Positions 8,214 to 16,512 are shown, numbered from the stretch's first letter. The stretch is 36,530 nt of DNA from Betaproteobacteria bacterium (GCA_003820645.1 RPOR01000014.1:1-36530), one strand, 5' to 3'. The notes: a model not told the origin generated them from the letters alone. Made by a program: numbers and translations.

Positions 8214-9151
8214 CGTGGCTTTCTCGTTCGGGTTGAAATGGACTTGGATCGCTTGCTGGTTTTGCGCTGCACTCCGGCCATCTGTTCGAGCACTGCGCAG
8301 ACGGCGGCGGTATCTTCCAGCGCGCGGCCCTGCGCAAGGGCTGCGGCGTAAAACGGCTTCGCGGCTTCGAATAGCGGTGTCGGGCAATGCAGGTCGGTTG
8401 CAAACTGTTCGATGATATCAATATCCTTCTTGTAAACCTCGACCTTCATGGTCGCCTGACGATAATCGTTGGCGATCATCAGCGGTCCGCGGACCTCAAA
8501 CATGCGCGAGGTCCCGGCGCCGTCCTTGATCACCTTGTACAGCAAGTCGAGGTCGAGCCCCGATTTCAGGCCCATGACCATCGCTTCCGCGGTCGACAAG
8601 TTGTGAATGGTCACCAGCAGATTGGCGACGTACTTGAGTTTCGACCCGTTGCCGTATTCGCCGCAATAGTACACGCTGCGCGAAAAACCCCGTAACGCCG
8701 CCGCCGCTTTGGCGTAGGCCTTGCGGTCGCCGCTGGCGTAGATTGCGATGTCGCGCGCCGCGGCCTGCGCGCCGGTGCCGCTGACCGGGCAGTCGAGCAC
8801 CGCAATGCCGCGCTTGGCGCAACCGTCACGGATTGCGTGCTTCACGGCAAGCGGCAGCGTGCTGGTTTCAATGACCACCGTGCCCAGCCTGGCGGCAGCG
8901 GCAATGCCGCCCTTGCCGAAGAACGCGGCATTGACGGCGGCGATGCTCGGCAGCGACGTGACCAGGACAGGGCATGAACTGCTGACCGCGGCCGCGGACG
9001 CCGCGGGCTTGCCACCAAGTTTCTTCAGTGCGGCGCGGCGTCCGGCATCGATGTCGAAGCCGGTTACCGCAAAACCGCTGGCCAGCAGGTGGCGCGCGAA
9101 CGCGCCGCCCATGATGCCGAGGCCGATGCTGCCAATCGCGCTGTTGTTGAT
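8210..9151 (-). CDS. NAD(P)-dependent beta-hydroxyacid dehydrogenase, probable AUC start
   Basis: A 3-hydroxyisobutyrate/6-phosphogluconate dehydrogenase family protein of about 313 residues. The Rossmann motif GLGIMG is at 10-15 of the predicted product, the substrate motif DCPVSGTGAQA is at about 120, and the catalytic region GNGSKLKYVAN gives K173 and N177. It should oxidise a 3-hydroxy acid or reduce a semialdehyde with NAD(P). No ATG, GTG or TTG occurs between the upstream stop and the Rossmann motif. AAGGA at 9159-9163 lies seven bases before an ATC at 9149-9151, giving (M)NNSAIGSIG, so an AUC start is the best reading. A longer start at 9286 would overlap the Bug gene by about 120 bases. 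The stop overlaps the next ATG. Confidence 0.8.
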   Translation of the reverse strand: MNNSAIGSIGLGIMGGAFARHLLASGFAVTGFDIDAGRRAALKKLGGKPAASAAAVSSSCPVLVTSLPSIAAVNAAFFGKGGIAAAARLGTVVIETSTLPLAVKHAIRDGCAKRGIAVLDCPVSGTGAQAAARDIAIYASGDRKAYAKAAAALRGFSRSVYYCGEYGNGSKLKYVANLLVTIHNLSTAEAMVMGLKSGLDLDLLYKVIKDGAGTSRMFEVRGPLMIANDYRQATMKVEVYKKDIDIIEQFATDLHCPTPLFEAAKPFYAAALAQGRALEDTAAVCAVLEQMAGVQRKTSKRSKSISTRTRKPR

Positions 9152-9164
9152 GATGTATTCCTTG

Positions 9165-10151
9165 CTATTGCTTGGACAGCCCGAGGAAATCCATGACTGC
9201 CTTGAGTTTCTTGTAATCCGCGGCGAAGAACCTGGCGGTCTCGGCGGCGTTCTTGTAGTTGATGGTCCACTGGTTCTTGGCAGCAATATCCTTGAATTCG
9301 CTGCTGGCGGCTATAGTGCTGAACACGCGGTCCCAGTATGCCACCTGTTCACGGGTCAGCCCTTTGGTGCCGATGATGCCGCGCCAGTTTTCGAACACGC
9401 CTTCGTAGCCGAGTTCCGGCCAGGTCGGGCCGGAGGCCAGCGCACCCGGCAGGCGTTGCGCCGAACTGACCGCAAGCAGGCGCATCCTGCCATTCGCCAC
9501 ATGCGGCGCAATCTGCACCGTACCGCCGGAGAGCACGTCGACATGCCCGCCGAGCAGCGCGGTCACGGCTTCGCCCGTGGAATTAAATGCAACCAGTTTG
9601 GCTTTCTTGATGTCGACTTTGCCGGACAACAGCGGCAGGCCGAACGAGATGTGGTGAGTGCCGCCGACCGCACTGCTCAATGCCAGGCTGTATTTTCCCG
9701 GATCCTTGCGCAAGGCTTCGATCAGATCCTTGCCGGTCTGCAACGGAGAGTCGGGACGTACGGCAAATGCGATGTATTCCGTCATCATCACCGTCAGCGG
9801 CGTGAAGTCCCGGTACGACAACTTGACACGGCCGTTGATATGGCTGGTATGCAGCGTCGACGAGGTGATGCTCATGAACAACGGATTGCCGGCGCGCTGA
9901 TCGAGGAAATTGTAGGCGATTGCATGGCCGCCACCCGCCATGTTGACGATGATGCTGGATGTGGGAACAAGCTTCTGCTGATCCCACATCCGCTGAATCG
10001 TGCGGCCGACGTTGTCGAGCGAACCCCCGGCCGACGAGGGCACGATCAGCGCGACGTTGCGATCCGGTTGCCATTGCGCCTGGGCGGCACCGGCAATCAG
10101 CGCCAACCCGAAAATAGCAATTAACTTATTGATTTTAAATATATTTATCAT
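9165..10151 (-). CDS. Bug/TctC-family tripartite tricarboxylate transporter solute-binding protein
   Basis: A 328-residue periplasmic protein. The signal peptide is MINIFKINKL plus a hydrophobic core ending at about AQA (residue 25). The fold markers of Bug proteins are present: VALIVPSSAGGSLDNVGRTI near the N-terminus, IIVNMAGGGHAIAYNFL, then LRKDPGKYSLA and the C-terminal AADYKKLKAVMDFLGL. Bug proteins bind carboxylates or aromatic acids with two ordered waters. No TctA or TctB membrane partner is encoded in the window, which is usual for the expanded Bug families of Burkholderiales. A GGAGGAGCT ribosome site directly precedes the ATG. The N-terminal codons are much more AT-rich than the rest. 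Confidence 0.9.
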   Translation of the reverse strand: MINIFKINKLIAIFGLALIAGAAQAQWQPDRNVALIVPSSAGGSLDNVGRTIQRMWDQQKLVPTSSIIVNMAGGGHAIAYNFLDQRAGNPLFMSITSSTLHTSHINGRVKLSYRDFTPLTVMMTEYIAFAVRPDSPLQTGKDLIEALRKDPGKYSLALSSAVGGTHHISFGLPLLSGKVDIKKAKLVAFNSTGEAVTALLGGHVDVLSGGTVQIAPHVANGRMRLLAVSSAQRLPGALASGPTWPELGYEGVFENWRGIIGTKGLTREQVAYWDRVFSTIAASSEFKDIAAKNQWTINYKNAAETARFFAADYKKLKAVMDFLGLSKQ

Positions 10152-10173
10152 AGCTCCTCCAGTGGTTGATGAT

Positions 10174-10246
10174 CCGCGGCAACCTGTCCGCCCACCGGGG
10201 CTTGCGACTTTGCCGTGCCTTGCCCCGGTTTTTTTATTGTCCGCGG
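10174..10246. repeat. nested inverted repeats between cupin and Bug genes
   Basis: CCGGGGC at 10195-10201 pairs with GCCCCGG at 10222-10228, and on the plus strand seven T follow at 10229-10235. The self-complementary CCGCGG occurs at 10174-10179 and 10241-10246 and could close an outer stem. In the direction of the leftward operon the T run precedes the hairpin, so it is not a terminator for the cupin gene; it may act as an mRNA structure ahead of the Bug gene or stop antisense transcription. Confidence 0.4.
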
Positions 10247-11089
10247 TCAGTTCGGCGTCACGTTGACGCGGGCCTGCGCGGCCTGCTCGGGCGTCATGTT
10301 GTCAATGCGATCTTCCAGGTACGGTGTCGAGCAGACGATGGCGTAACGCGCATGGCTGCGCACCTGCAGCCGGTAACGCTCGCCCCGCGGCACATAGACG
10401 ATGTCGCCGGTGCCGATGGTTTTCCTGTCACTGCCGGCCTGCGCGTCGATTTTCCCGCTGAGCACGTAGACGAACATTTCCCGTGCGGAGACCGCCTCCG
10501 GCTCGGCATAACCCGCCGGCACTTCGAACAGGCCGAAAGCCAGGCGCTCGCCCTCGATCCAGTTCACGCAGCGGCCCGAGCGCGGTGGCGCATCCAGGTC
10601 ATCCAGGATCGGATGAAAGCATACCGGCAGGCCCTCGATGATGGCCTGCGATTTACCCTGCGTCTTCTGGTGCTTGTCGCGGTCGCCGACGTTGTACTTC
10701 CTGTTGACCTCGGCCACCGTCATCGCCTTGTCCGGCACCGCTTCGTCTTCGGCGAGGCCGACTACTGTCCACGTCTTGTCCTTGATGTAGAGATATTGCA
10801 GATTGCCGTCCTCGGTCGCTTTCATCGAGTGACGCGCATAAGCCGGCGCATGCACGAAAGTGCCGGGCCTGACAACGCGGCGGTCCTTGCCGACTATGGC
10901 ATTGATCTTGCCGCGCACCGGAAAAATCAGCAGTTCATTGGGGTGGTAATGCAGCTCCGAGCCGGTACCGGCATTCTTGTGCAGCAGGCAGAAGTACATG
11001 TAACGACCGTCGATCACCGGCGCCTTGCCGGTGGACAGATGCGGCGTAAGGTAATTGCTCTCAAAATCCTCGAAACGATGGAACGGCAT
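10247..11089 (-). CDS. bicupin protein, probable dioxygenase-like
   Basis: A 280-residue protein with two cupin domains. The N-terminal domain has H47-Y-H49-P-N-E52 in GTGSELHYHPNELLIFPVRG and H87 in the second motif (PGTFVHAPAYARH), a full three-His/one-Glu metal set. The C-terminal domain (from about 195) keeps the beta pattern FVYVLSGKIDA and TGDIVYVPRGERYRL but lacks the histidines, so it is likely structural. Bicupins of this shape include gentisate-type ring-cleaving dioxygenases as well as regulatory and isomerase proteins, so no reaction is assigned. It lies between nudC and the Bug gene in the leftward operon. Confidence 0.75.
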   Translation of the reverse strand: MPFHRFEDFESNYLTPHLSTGKAPVIDGRYMYFCLLHKNAGTGSELHYHPNELLIFPVRGKINAIVGKDRRVVRPGTFVHAPAYARHSMKATEDGNLQYLYIKDKTWTVVGLAEDEAVPDKAMTVAEVNRKYNVGDRDKHQKTQGKSQAIIEGLPVCFHPILDDLDAPPRSGRCVNWIEGERLAFGLFEVPAGYAEPEAVSAREMFVYVLSGKIDAQAGSDRKTIGTGDIVYVPRGERYRLQVRSHARYAIVCSTPYLEDRIDNMTPEQAAQARVNVTPN

Positions 11090-11207
11090 GGCGATATCCG
11101 TGACTGTTGTTCAATGGGTGGACGCTAAGACGAATGCTTGCTTTTATCCTAGCACGCGTCAGCAGTCAGACCAATGACCGGCATATCCGCGTCCACGTTG
11201 TGCCGCG

Positions 11208-12038
11208 TCATGCCGCGCCGCGCATCCGGGCGAGCGTGTCGTCGATGAGCTGGCGCGAGATGTGCACCGCCTCGGGCAGATCGGGCAGGGCATCGATCGC
11301 GAACCAGCGCGCCTCTTCCAGTTCCGTTTGATCGGGGCGCACCTCGCCGTCGACCCATTCCGCGCTGAACGCCATCACCAGCGAATTCGGGAACGGCCAC
11401 GGCTGGCTGCCGAAGTAGCGTGGATTGCGGATGGTCACGCCGACTTCCTCCGCCACTTCGCGCGCGAGACACTGTTCCAGTGATTCGCCGGCCTCGACGA
11501 AACCGGCGACCACGGTATAACGCCCCGGTGCGTAGCCCGGCTTGCGGGTCAGCAGCAATTCATTCCTGCGGTATACCAGGCCCATGATCACCGGCGCGAT
11601 GCGCGGATAAAATACCAGTTTGCAGTCCGGACATTCGACCGCCCGGTCTGCCGCATGCGGGACCGTGGGCGCACCGCAGCATCCGCAGTGGCGATGGGTG
11701 CGTGCCCATTCCAGCACCTGCCAGGCCTGCCCCGCGACTGCAGCCACGGTTTCGTTGCCTTCGAGAATCAGTGCTCGCAGGCCCAATAATTCCAGCCCGG
11801 CCGGCAGTGTGGCCTCCCGCTGCAGGGCCAGGCCATAACAATGCGTGCCGCCCAGCAGGCCCAGATAATGCGCGGCGTCGAGATCGAAGCTGCAGTCGGC
11901 GCTGTCAAATTGCGGGATAACCGGCAGGCCGCCGTCGCGGGTGATGAACACGCGGTTGCCATGGAACACGCAACACGAGACCCGGCCTTCGATGCGTGCC
12001 GGCCCGCGATGGCCTGGCACAAAACTCCCCTGCGCCAT
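11208..12038 (-). CDS. nudC: NADH pyrophosphatase / NAD-capped RNA hydrolase
   Basis: A 276-residue NudC. The zinc ribbon is C118-x2-C121 and C136-x2-C139. The Nudix box is complete from G179 to V201 (G-5x-E-7x-REVAEEVGV), and the family-specific SQPWPFP is at 211-217. It cleaves NADH or NAD to NMNH/NMN and AMP, and removes NAD caps from RNA. It starts three bases after the amidohydrolase stop and therefore belongs to the same operon, an unusual place for a housekeeping enzyme. In this context it may simply be carried along, or a pyridine nucleotide product may be relevant; nothing in the sequence decides this. Confidence 0.95.
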   Translation of the reverse strand: MAQGSFVPGHRGPARIEGRVSCCVFHGNRVFITRDGGLPVIPQFDSADCSFDLDAAHYLGLLGGTHCYGLALQREATLPAGLELLGLRALILEGNETVAAVAGQAWQVLEWARTHRHCGCCGAPTVPHAADRAVECPDCKLVFYPRIAPVIMGLVYRRNELLLTRKPGYAPGRYTVVAGFVEAGESLEQCLAREVAEEVGVTIRNPRYFGSQPWPFPNSLVMAFSAEWVDGEVRPDQTELEEARWFAIDALPDLPEAVHISRQLIDDTLARMRGAA

Positions 12039-12041
12039 GGC

Positions 12042-13031
12042 TCAGATCTTGCCGTTGAACAGCGCCATCGCGGCGTTGCAGTAAATGTTTTCACGCTCCT
12101 GCGGGGTCAGCCCCGGCGTCATCTCGACGCGGTCCACCGGTGCCATCTCGCCCATGTCGAAGGGGGCATCGGTGCCAAGCACGATTTTCTCCGAACCGAT
12201 GACGTCGATCAGGTGGCGGATGGACTGCGGGCTATGGGTGAGCGCGTCGAACCAGAAACGCTTCAGCATCTGCATGGGATCCGATTTGGTGAATGCCGCG
12301 GTGTCCGGGCGCACCTTGTGGCCGTGCACGAAGCGGCCGATCTGGTACGGCAGGAAGCCACCGCCGTGCGCGAGCAGGATTTTCAGGTCTTTCAGTTCGT
12401 CCAGTGCGCCACTGAACATCAGTTTGCCGACCATGATGGTCGTATCCAGCGGATTGCCGATCAGATTCATCAGGTAATAACAGTCGAGACGCCCCGCCGC
12501 GCCCTGGGTGTTGGGATGCGCGAATATCATCACTTTCAGCTCTTCGATGCGTTTCAGCACCGGACGGAATTTGGGATCAGCCAGTTCTTCGTCACCGATC
12601 GCGGTGCCAAGCTCGACGCCTTTGAAATCGTATTCCCTGACGACGCGCTCGAGCTCGGCAATCGCCGCTTCCGGGTGCTGCATCGGCAGCGTGGCCATGC
12701 CGCGCAGCCGGTCGGGTTTCGCCGCAACCATCTGCGCAATACCGTCGTTGACCAGGCGTGCCGTGGTGATCGCGAGTTCGTCTTTCAAGTTGTAGAAAAA
12801 AGTCTGCGGTCCCGGCGAGATGAACGCGATGTCGATTTTCTTGCGGTCCATCGACTCCAGCTTGGCATCCGCATCATAGAACTCGGGCTCGAACGGAAAA
12901 CGCACCTTGCCACGAATGAACACCCGGTTGTGCCCCTCGCCTTCGATTCTGGTGTTGTAGACCGGATTTTCCTGCATCGCCTTGACGACGGTTTCAGGAA
13001 TCACGTGGTTATGGACGTCGATACGCTTCAT
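12042..13031 (-). CDS. amidohydrolase 2 family hydrolase/decarboxylase (ACMSD-like)
   Basis: A 329-residue TIM-barrel metal enzyme of the amidohydrolase_2 family. Metal ligands are visible as D5-V-H7-N-H9, H172 (FAHPNTQG), H222 (LAHGGGFLPYQIGR) and D288 (LGTDAPFD). The family includes 2-amino-3-carboxymuconate-semialdehyde decarboxylase, resorcylate decarboxylases and hydratases such as 4-oxalomesaconate hydratase; all act on carboxylated aromatic or ring-cleavage compounds. Which reaction applies is not decidable here. Its ATG overlaps the stop of the LysR gene (ATGA), so regulator and enzyme are translationally coupled. Confidence 0.88.
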   Translation of the reverse strand: MKRIDVHNHVIPETVVKAMQENPVYNTRIEGEGHNRVFIRGKVRFPFEPEFYDADAKLESMDRKKIDIAFISPGPQTFFYNLKDELAITTARLVNDGIAQMVAAKPDRLRGMATLPMQHPEAAIAELERVVREYDFKGVELGTAIGDEELADPKFRPVLKRIEELKVMIFAHPNTQGAAGRLDCYYLMNLIGNPLDTTIMVGKLMFSGALDELKDLKILLAHGGGFLPYQIGRFVHGHKVRPDTAAFTKSDPMQMLKRFWFDALTHSPQSIRHLIDVIGSEKIVLGTDAPFDMGEMAPVDRVEMTPGLTPQERENIYCNAAMALFNGKI

Positions 13032-13993
13032 GCTTGGTCTTTCTCCTGGTTACGCGGTTTTTTCTGGCGCGCCGCTGCTGTGGCGCCGCCGGGCAGGCTG
13101 AATACGCCATGCTCCGCAAGCGAGCGCACCTCTGCCGCCATGATCTGCGCCACTTCGTCGATTGCCGCGGAAGGCCGTTGTTCGGCCTGCTGGGCGAGCG
13201 TGAGTATACGATGGATGTTGGCATCGGCAATCGGCGAGGCCGTCAGCCGCTTCGTTGCAACGTCTTCGTGAAAAGTCGACACCGGCATCAGCGCCAGGCT
13301 GATGCCGCGGAGCACCAGCCGGCGGATGGCCTCGACGGCGTCGATCTCGGCTTCGACCTGGACACGTGCCTTGTGCCGCTGCAATTGCTCGTCGGCAATG
13401 ATGCGGATCGCCTCGGTACTGATCACCGGCGTGCGCGCCAGCTCCGCCGCCGTAAAGAAGCGCCTGCCGTTGCGTTGCGGCGCTTTGGCAAACACCACGA
13501 TCGGTTCGGAAATCAGCGGTGTGACCTTGATTACCCGGGAGTTCACCGGGTTGGTCAGCACGGCGACATCGGCACGCCCGGCGAGCAGCCAGTCGTAGAG
13601 CTGGTTGCTGAAACCCTCGACGACCTTCAGCCTGATCTGCGGGCACTGCCGGCGCATGCGCTCGACCACACCGGGCAGCAGCAACGCGCCGGTGGTCGGC
13701 GACACACCGAGGATGACCCGCCCCTGTGCAACCGCACCGCCGCTGCGCACCTCGTCCTGCGCCCGGCCCAGTTCGCGCAGGATACGCTGGCAGTGGTCGA
13801 GGAACTGGCGACCCGCCGTGGTCAGTCGCACCCCGCGCGGCAGTCGCACCAGCAGCGGCACCCCCAGATCCTGCTCCAGCACGTGGATGTGCCGCGACAG
13901 CGCGGGCTGCGCGACCCGCAGATGCTGGGCCGCACGGGTAATGCTGCCCAGTTCGGCGATCTGCACGAAATAGCGGATACCGCGCAGGTCCAT
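13028..13993 (-). CDS. LysR-family transcriptional regulator
   Basis: A 321-residue LysR protein. The N-terminal winged helix-turn-helix is clear (LRGIRYFVQIAELGSITRAA, then HLRVAQPALSRHIHVLEQDLG, then LLVRLPRGVRLTTAG) at about 3-60. The effector domain starts near 85 with GRVILGVSPTTG. ATG13993 is chosen because MDLRGIRYF is the normal family start; an upstream ATG at 14026 would add eleven unrelated residues. It is the first gene of the leftward operon and divergent from the catabolic series at 14280, the normal geometry for a LysR regulator controlling both sides. A matching operator lies in the gap. The last 20 residues form a basic, charged tail. Confidence 0.93.
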   Translation of the reverse strand: MDLRGIRYFVQIAELGSITRAAQHLRVAQPALSRHIHVLEQDLGVPLLVRLPRGVRLTTAGRQFLDHCQRILRELGRAQDEVRSGGAVAQGRVILGVSPTTGALLLPGVVERMRRQCPQIRLKVVEGFSNQLYDWLLAGRADVAVLTNPVNSRVIKVTPLISEPIVVFAKAPQRNGRRFFTAAELARTPVISTEAIRIIADEQLQRHKARVQVEAEIDAVEAIRRLVLRGISLALMPVSTFHEDVATKRLTASPIADANIHRILTLAQQAEQRPSAAIDEVAQIMAAEVRSLAEHGVFSLPGGATAAARQKKPRNQEKDQA

Positions 13994-14136
13994 GCTCAGG
14001 CGCCCGGCGCCGCACTGAGATAACAAAGCGGCATGTTTTTGCCTGCGGGAGTCGATCCCGCCGACCGCCGCCGGCGCCCAAATTTGCCGATGACGGTCCT
14101 GCTGCGGCGCAGAAATCGTGGTCTGATCATCGGCCT

Positions 14137-14165
14137 AGTTTAGCCATACCATTTTGGTATGTCAC
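14137..14165 (-). promoter_or_regulatory. predicted sigma70 promoter of the lysR operon
   Basis: Read on the minus strand, GTGACA (14165-14160, five of six with TTGACA) is followed by exactly 17 bases and then TAAACT (14142-14137, four of six with TATAAT). The expected start of the transcript is near 14130, leaving a leader of about 135 bases before the lysR ATG at 13993. Confidence 0.55.
14145..14161. promoter_or_regulatory. LysR-type operator, ATA-N9-TAT within the promoter spacer
   Basis: CATACC at 14145-14150 and GGTATG at 14156-14161 form a perfect six-base dyad around ATTTT. It fits the T-N11-A LysR box (T14147 and A14159) and the stricter ATA-N9-TAT form. It lies wholly between the -35 and -10 of the leftward promoter (touching the last base of the -35), so a bound regulator would block its own transcription. 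The distance to the rightward gene (GTG14280) is about 120 bases. Confidence 0.65.
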
Positions 14166-14279
14166 GGTGTACGATTCGGTATTGGTCGCTGCGCGCCGCC
14201 ATCGTTACCATGGCGCATCCACAACGCATCCGTTCCGCGGTCGCGCCAGGCGGGGCTACCTTCCAAGGAGATTCAGGCA

Positions 14280-15350
14280 GTGAAACAGATCAACGTTGGC
14301 ATCATCGGCACCGGCTGGTGCGGCGGCATCCGTGCCAATACCTGCGCCATCAACCCGGCGGTCAAGGACCTGCATATCGTCGAAACCAAACCCGAACGCC
14401 TCGCCGAAGTGGCCAAGTCGACGGGCGCCAAAACCGCGACGACTGATTACCGGAAACTGCTCGAAGTGAAGGATCTTGACGCAGTGATGATCTCCGCGAC
14501 CCCGGAATCGCTGCATCACCCGATGGCGCGTGACTGCCTCGAGGCCGGCCTGCATGTGTTCCTCGAAAAACCGATTGCGGTTGAATTGCACGAGGCCGAC
14601 GAGCTGATTGCCATCGCCCGCCGCAACAATGTCAAGTTCACCATCGGCTATTCGCAGCGTTTCAATCCCAAATACGCTTATGTCAAGAAGTGCCTCGACA
14701 ACGGCGCGATCGGCAAGCCGGTCAGTGCACTGGTCAGCCGCCACATCCAGAGGAGCCTCGGCGCCAAGATCACCGGCCGCAGCAAGCTCTCGCCGGCGGC
14801 GATGGAGGCCACCCATGACCTCGACTTCATCCTGTGGTGCCTGGCGCCGGCGAAACCGGTTCGCGTCTATTCGCAGGTGAATTACGGCGTGATGCGCGCC
14901 AACAGCGGCGCCGACGTGCCGGACACGCAATGGATCACGGTCACCATGGACAGCGGTATGTCGTTCGTCATCGGCGCCGGCTGGAGCCTGCCGCCCGGCT
15001 ACCCCAACGCCTGCTCGACCTGGATCGAGATGATCGGCACCGACGGCGCACTGATCTGCGACGACACCCACCGCGACGTCATCCTCAATACCATGAAAAG
15101 CGGCATGCAGCTGCCGATGTCGTCAATGCCGGGGGAACGCGTGGACCATGCGTTTGCCGGACCGATGCATGCCGAGACCGTGCATTTCATCGAGGCCGTG
15201 TGCTGCGACCGCCCGTTGCTGGTCACCGCCGAGCAGGCGCGCAACGTGATGGAGGTTTACATCGCCGCCGACCTCTCGGCTGAGCGCAACGAGCCGGTCC
15301 ATCTGCCGCTGCCCGAGTCGCGACCGCTGGCCGCGGTGGCCGGACGATAA
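14280..15350 (+). CDS. Gfo/Idh/MocA family oxidoreductase (first of tandem pair)
   Basis: A 356-residue NAD(P)-dependent oxidoreductase. The Rossmann motif GTGWCG is at 10-15 and the EKP motif at 96-98 (HVFLEKPIA). The C-terminal alpha/beta domain starts near 125 with YSQRFNPKY. Family members oxidise sugars, inositols, or, as in LigC, ring-cleavage semialdehydes. The start is GTG14280: AAGGAG at 14265-14270 stands nine bases before it and the Rossmann fold begins immediately; an ATG further upstream would add unrelated residues. It is the first gene of the rightward series controlled from the lysR gap. It shares a DDTHRD motif with the next gene. Confidence 0.88.
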   Translation: MKQINVGIIGTGWCGGIRANTCAINPAVKDLHIVETKPERLAEVAKSTGAKTATTDYRKLLEVKDLDAVMISATPESLHHPMARDCLEAGLHVFLEKPIAVELHEADELIAIARRNNVKFTIGYSQRFNPKYAYVKKCLDNGAIGKPVSALVSRHIQRSLGAKITGRSKLSPAAMEATHDLDFILWCLAPAKPVRVYSQVNYGVMRANSGADVPDTQWITVTMDSGMSFVIGAGWSLPPGYPNACSTWIEMIGTDGALICDDTHRDVILNTMKSGMQLPMSSMPGERVDHAFAGPMHAETVHFIEAVCCDRPLLVTAEQARNVMEVYIAADLSAERNEPVHLPLPESRPLAAVAGR

Positions 15351-15399
15351 GCGACCAAGCGATAATGCCGCTGAACCTGTTTCTGAACTGGAATCCGCA

Positions 15400-16512
15400 A
15401 TGAAGAAAGACCTCAAGAAAATCGGCCTCGCCATCATCGGCGCCGGCCGCGTCGGCCTGATCCGCGCCGAACTTGCCGCGCGCCATCCCTCGGTGGGCTG
15501 GATCGGCATTGCCGAACTGAACCCCGAGCGCGGTGAAATCGTCCGCGAGAAATGCGGTGGCGATTTTGTCACCACCGATTTTCGCGAACTGCTGTCGCGC
15601 CCCGAAGTCAACGCGGTGTCGATCTGCACCGACGAGCACCTGCACGTCGACCCAGTGCTTTTTGCTGCCGAGCGCAAGCTGCCCATGCTGATCGAGAAGC
15701 CGCTCGCCACCGACCTTGGCGAATCGGCGCAAACGCTGGCCGCCATCGAAAAACACGGGGTCGACGCGGTAATCGGCTACACCCAGCGCTTCCGTCGCCG
15801 CTGGCTGGTCGCGAAGGAAAAAGTGCGCACCGGGTCGCTGGGCGACGTGACGATGGTGACTTCGCGCGCCTTCATGAACCGGCTGGTTGCGATCGACAAT
15901 TACAAGCGCAGCGACAATCGTGCCGAAGTGACGCCGATGGTGATTTCCGGCACCCATGCCCTCGATGTCGTGATGTGGCTGATGGAAGCGAAGAAGCCGG
16001 TCGAAGTGTATGCGCGTTCGGTAAACAAGGCGCTGGGACCCACCTGGCAGGGCGTGGACGGCACCGGCTACACGATCGTGTTTGATGACGGCGCGATCTA
16101 CCACGGCGTCATTTCGTGGGCGCTCCCTGAAGTCTGGCCGGGCGCGGTGTACAGCCTCGAAGTCGGCGCGGTGGGCACTGAAGGCGTGCTGACCATCGAC
16201 GACACCCATCGCGACATCGTGCTCGCCACCAACCTGATCCAGAGTGAAGGCTACGCACCCGACAAGCGGCGCCACGTCGACTTCCTGACCAGCTACCCGG
16301 TCGGCGACATGGCGCTCGGCGAACTGCGCGGCCCGATGCGCGAGGAAACCAATTCCTGGCTCAATCGGGTATCTTTGGGGGTGCCGACCCAACACGCAAC
16401 GGCCGCAGAAGGTCATAATCGCCTGATGCTGACCAAGGCCATCGACCTGTCGGCAAAACTGAAACGCCCGGTAGCATTACCCATTGCACCAGGTGATGAA
16501 AAAATACAATAA
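15400..16512 (+). CDS. Gfo/Idh/MocA family oxidoreductase (second of tandem pair)
   Basis: A 370-residue relative of the upstream gene. GAGRVG lies at 14-19, EKP at 99-101 (MLIEKPLAT), and the domain change at GYTQRFRRRW near 128. The region VGTEGVLTIDDTHRDIVLAT matches GTDGALICDDTHRDVILNT in the first copy, so the two are paralogues, but the rest has diverged strongly. The substrate is unknown; a heteromeric pair or successive steps are both possible. The intergenic distance of 49 bases suggests one transcript. Confidence 0.88.
   Translation: MKKDLKKIGLAIIGAGRVGLIRAELAARHPSVGWIGIAELNPERGEIVREKCGGDFVTTDFRELLSRPEVNAVSICTDEHLHVDPVLFAAERKLPMLIEKPLATDLGESAQTLAAIEKHGVDAVIGYTQRFRRRWLVAKEKVRTGSLGDVTMVTSRAFMNRLVAIDNYKRSDNRAEVTPMVISGTHALDVVMWLMEAKKPVEVYARSVNKALGPTWQGVDGTGYTIVFDDGAIYHGVISWALPEVWPGAVYSLEVGAVGTEGVLTIDDTHRDIVLATNLIQSEGYAPDKRRHVDFLTSYPVGDMALGELRGPMREETNSWLNRVSLGVPTQHATAAEGHNRLMLTKAIDLSAKLKRPVALPIAPGDEKIQ

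Noticed and set aside
10195-10235. Hairpin plus seven T as terminator of the leftward cupin gene
   Set aside because: The T run is on the plus strand, ahead of the hairpin in the direction of the leftward transcript, so it cannot end that transcript.
14256-16416. Long minus-strand frames opposite the two Gfo/Idh genes
   Set aside because: They have no ribosome sites or motifs, and the plus strand carries clear Rossmann and EKP motifs.
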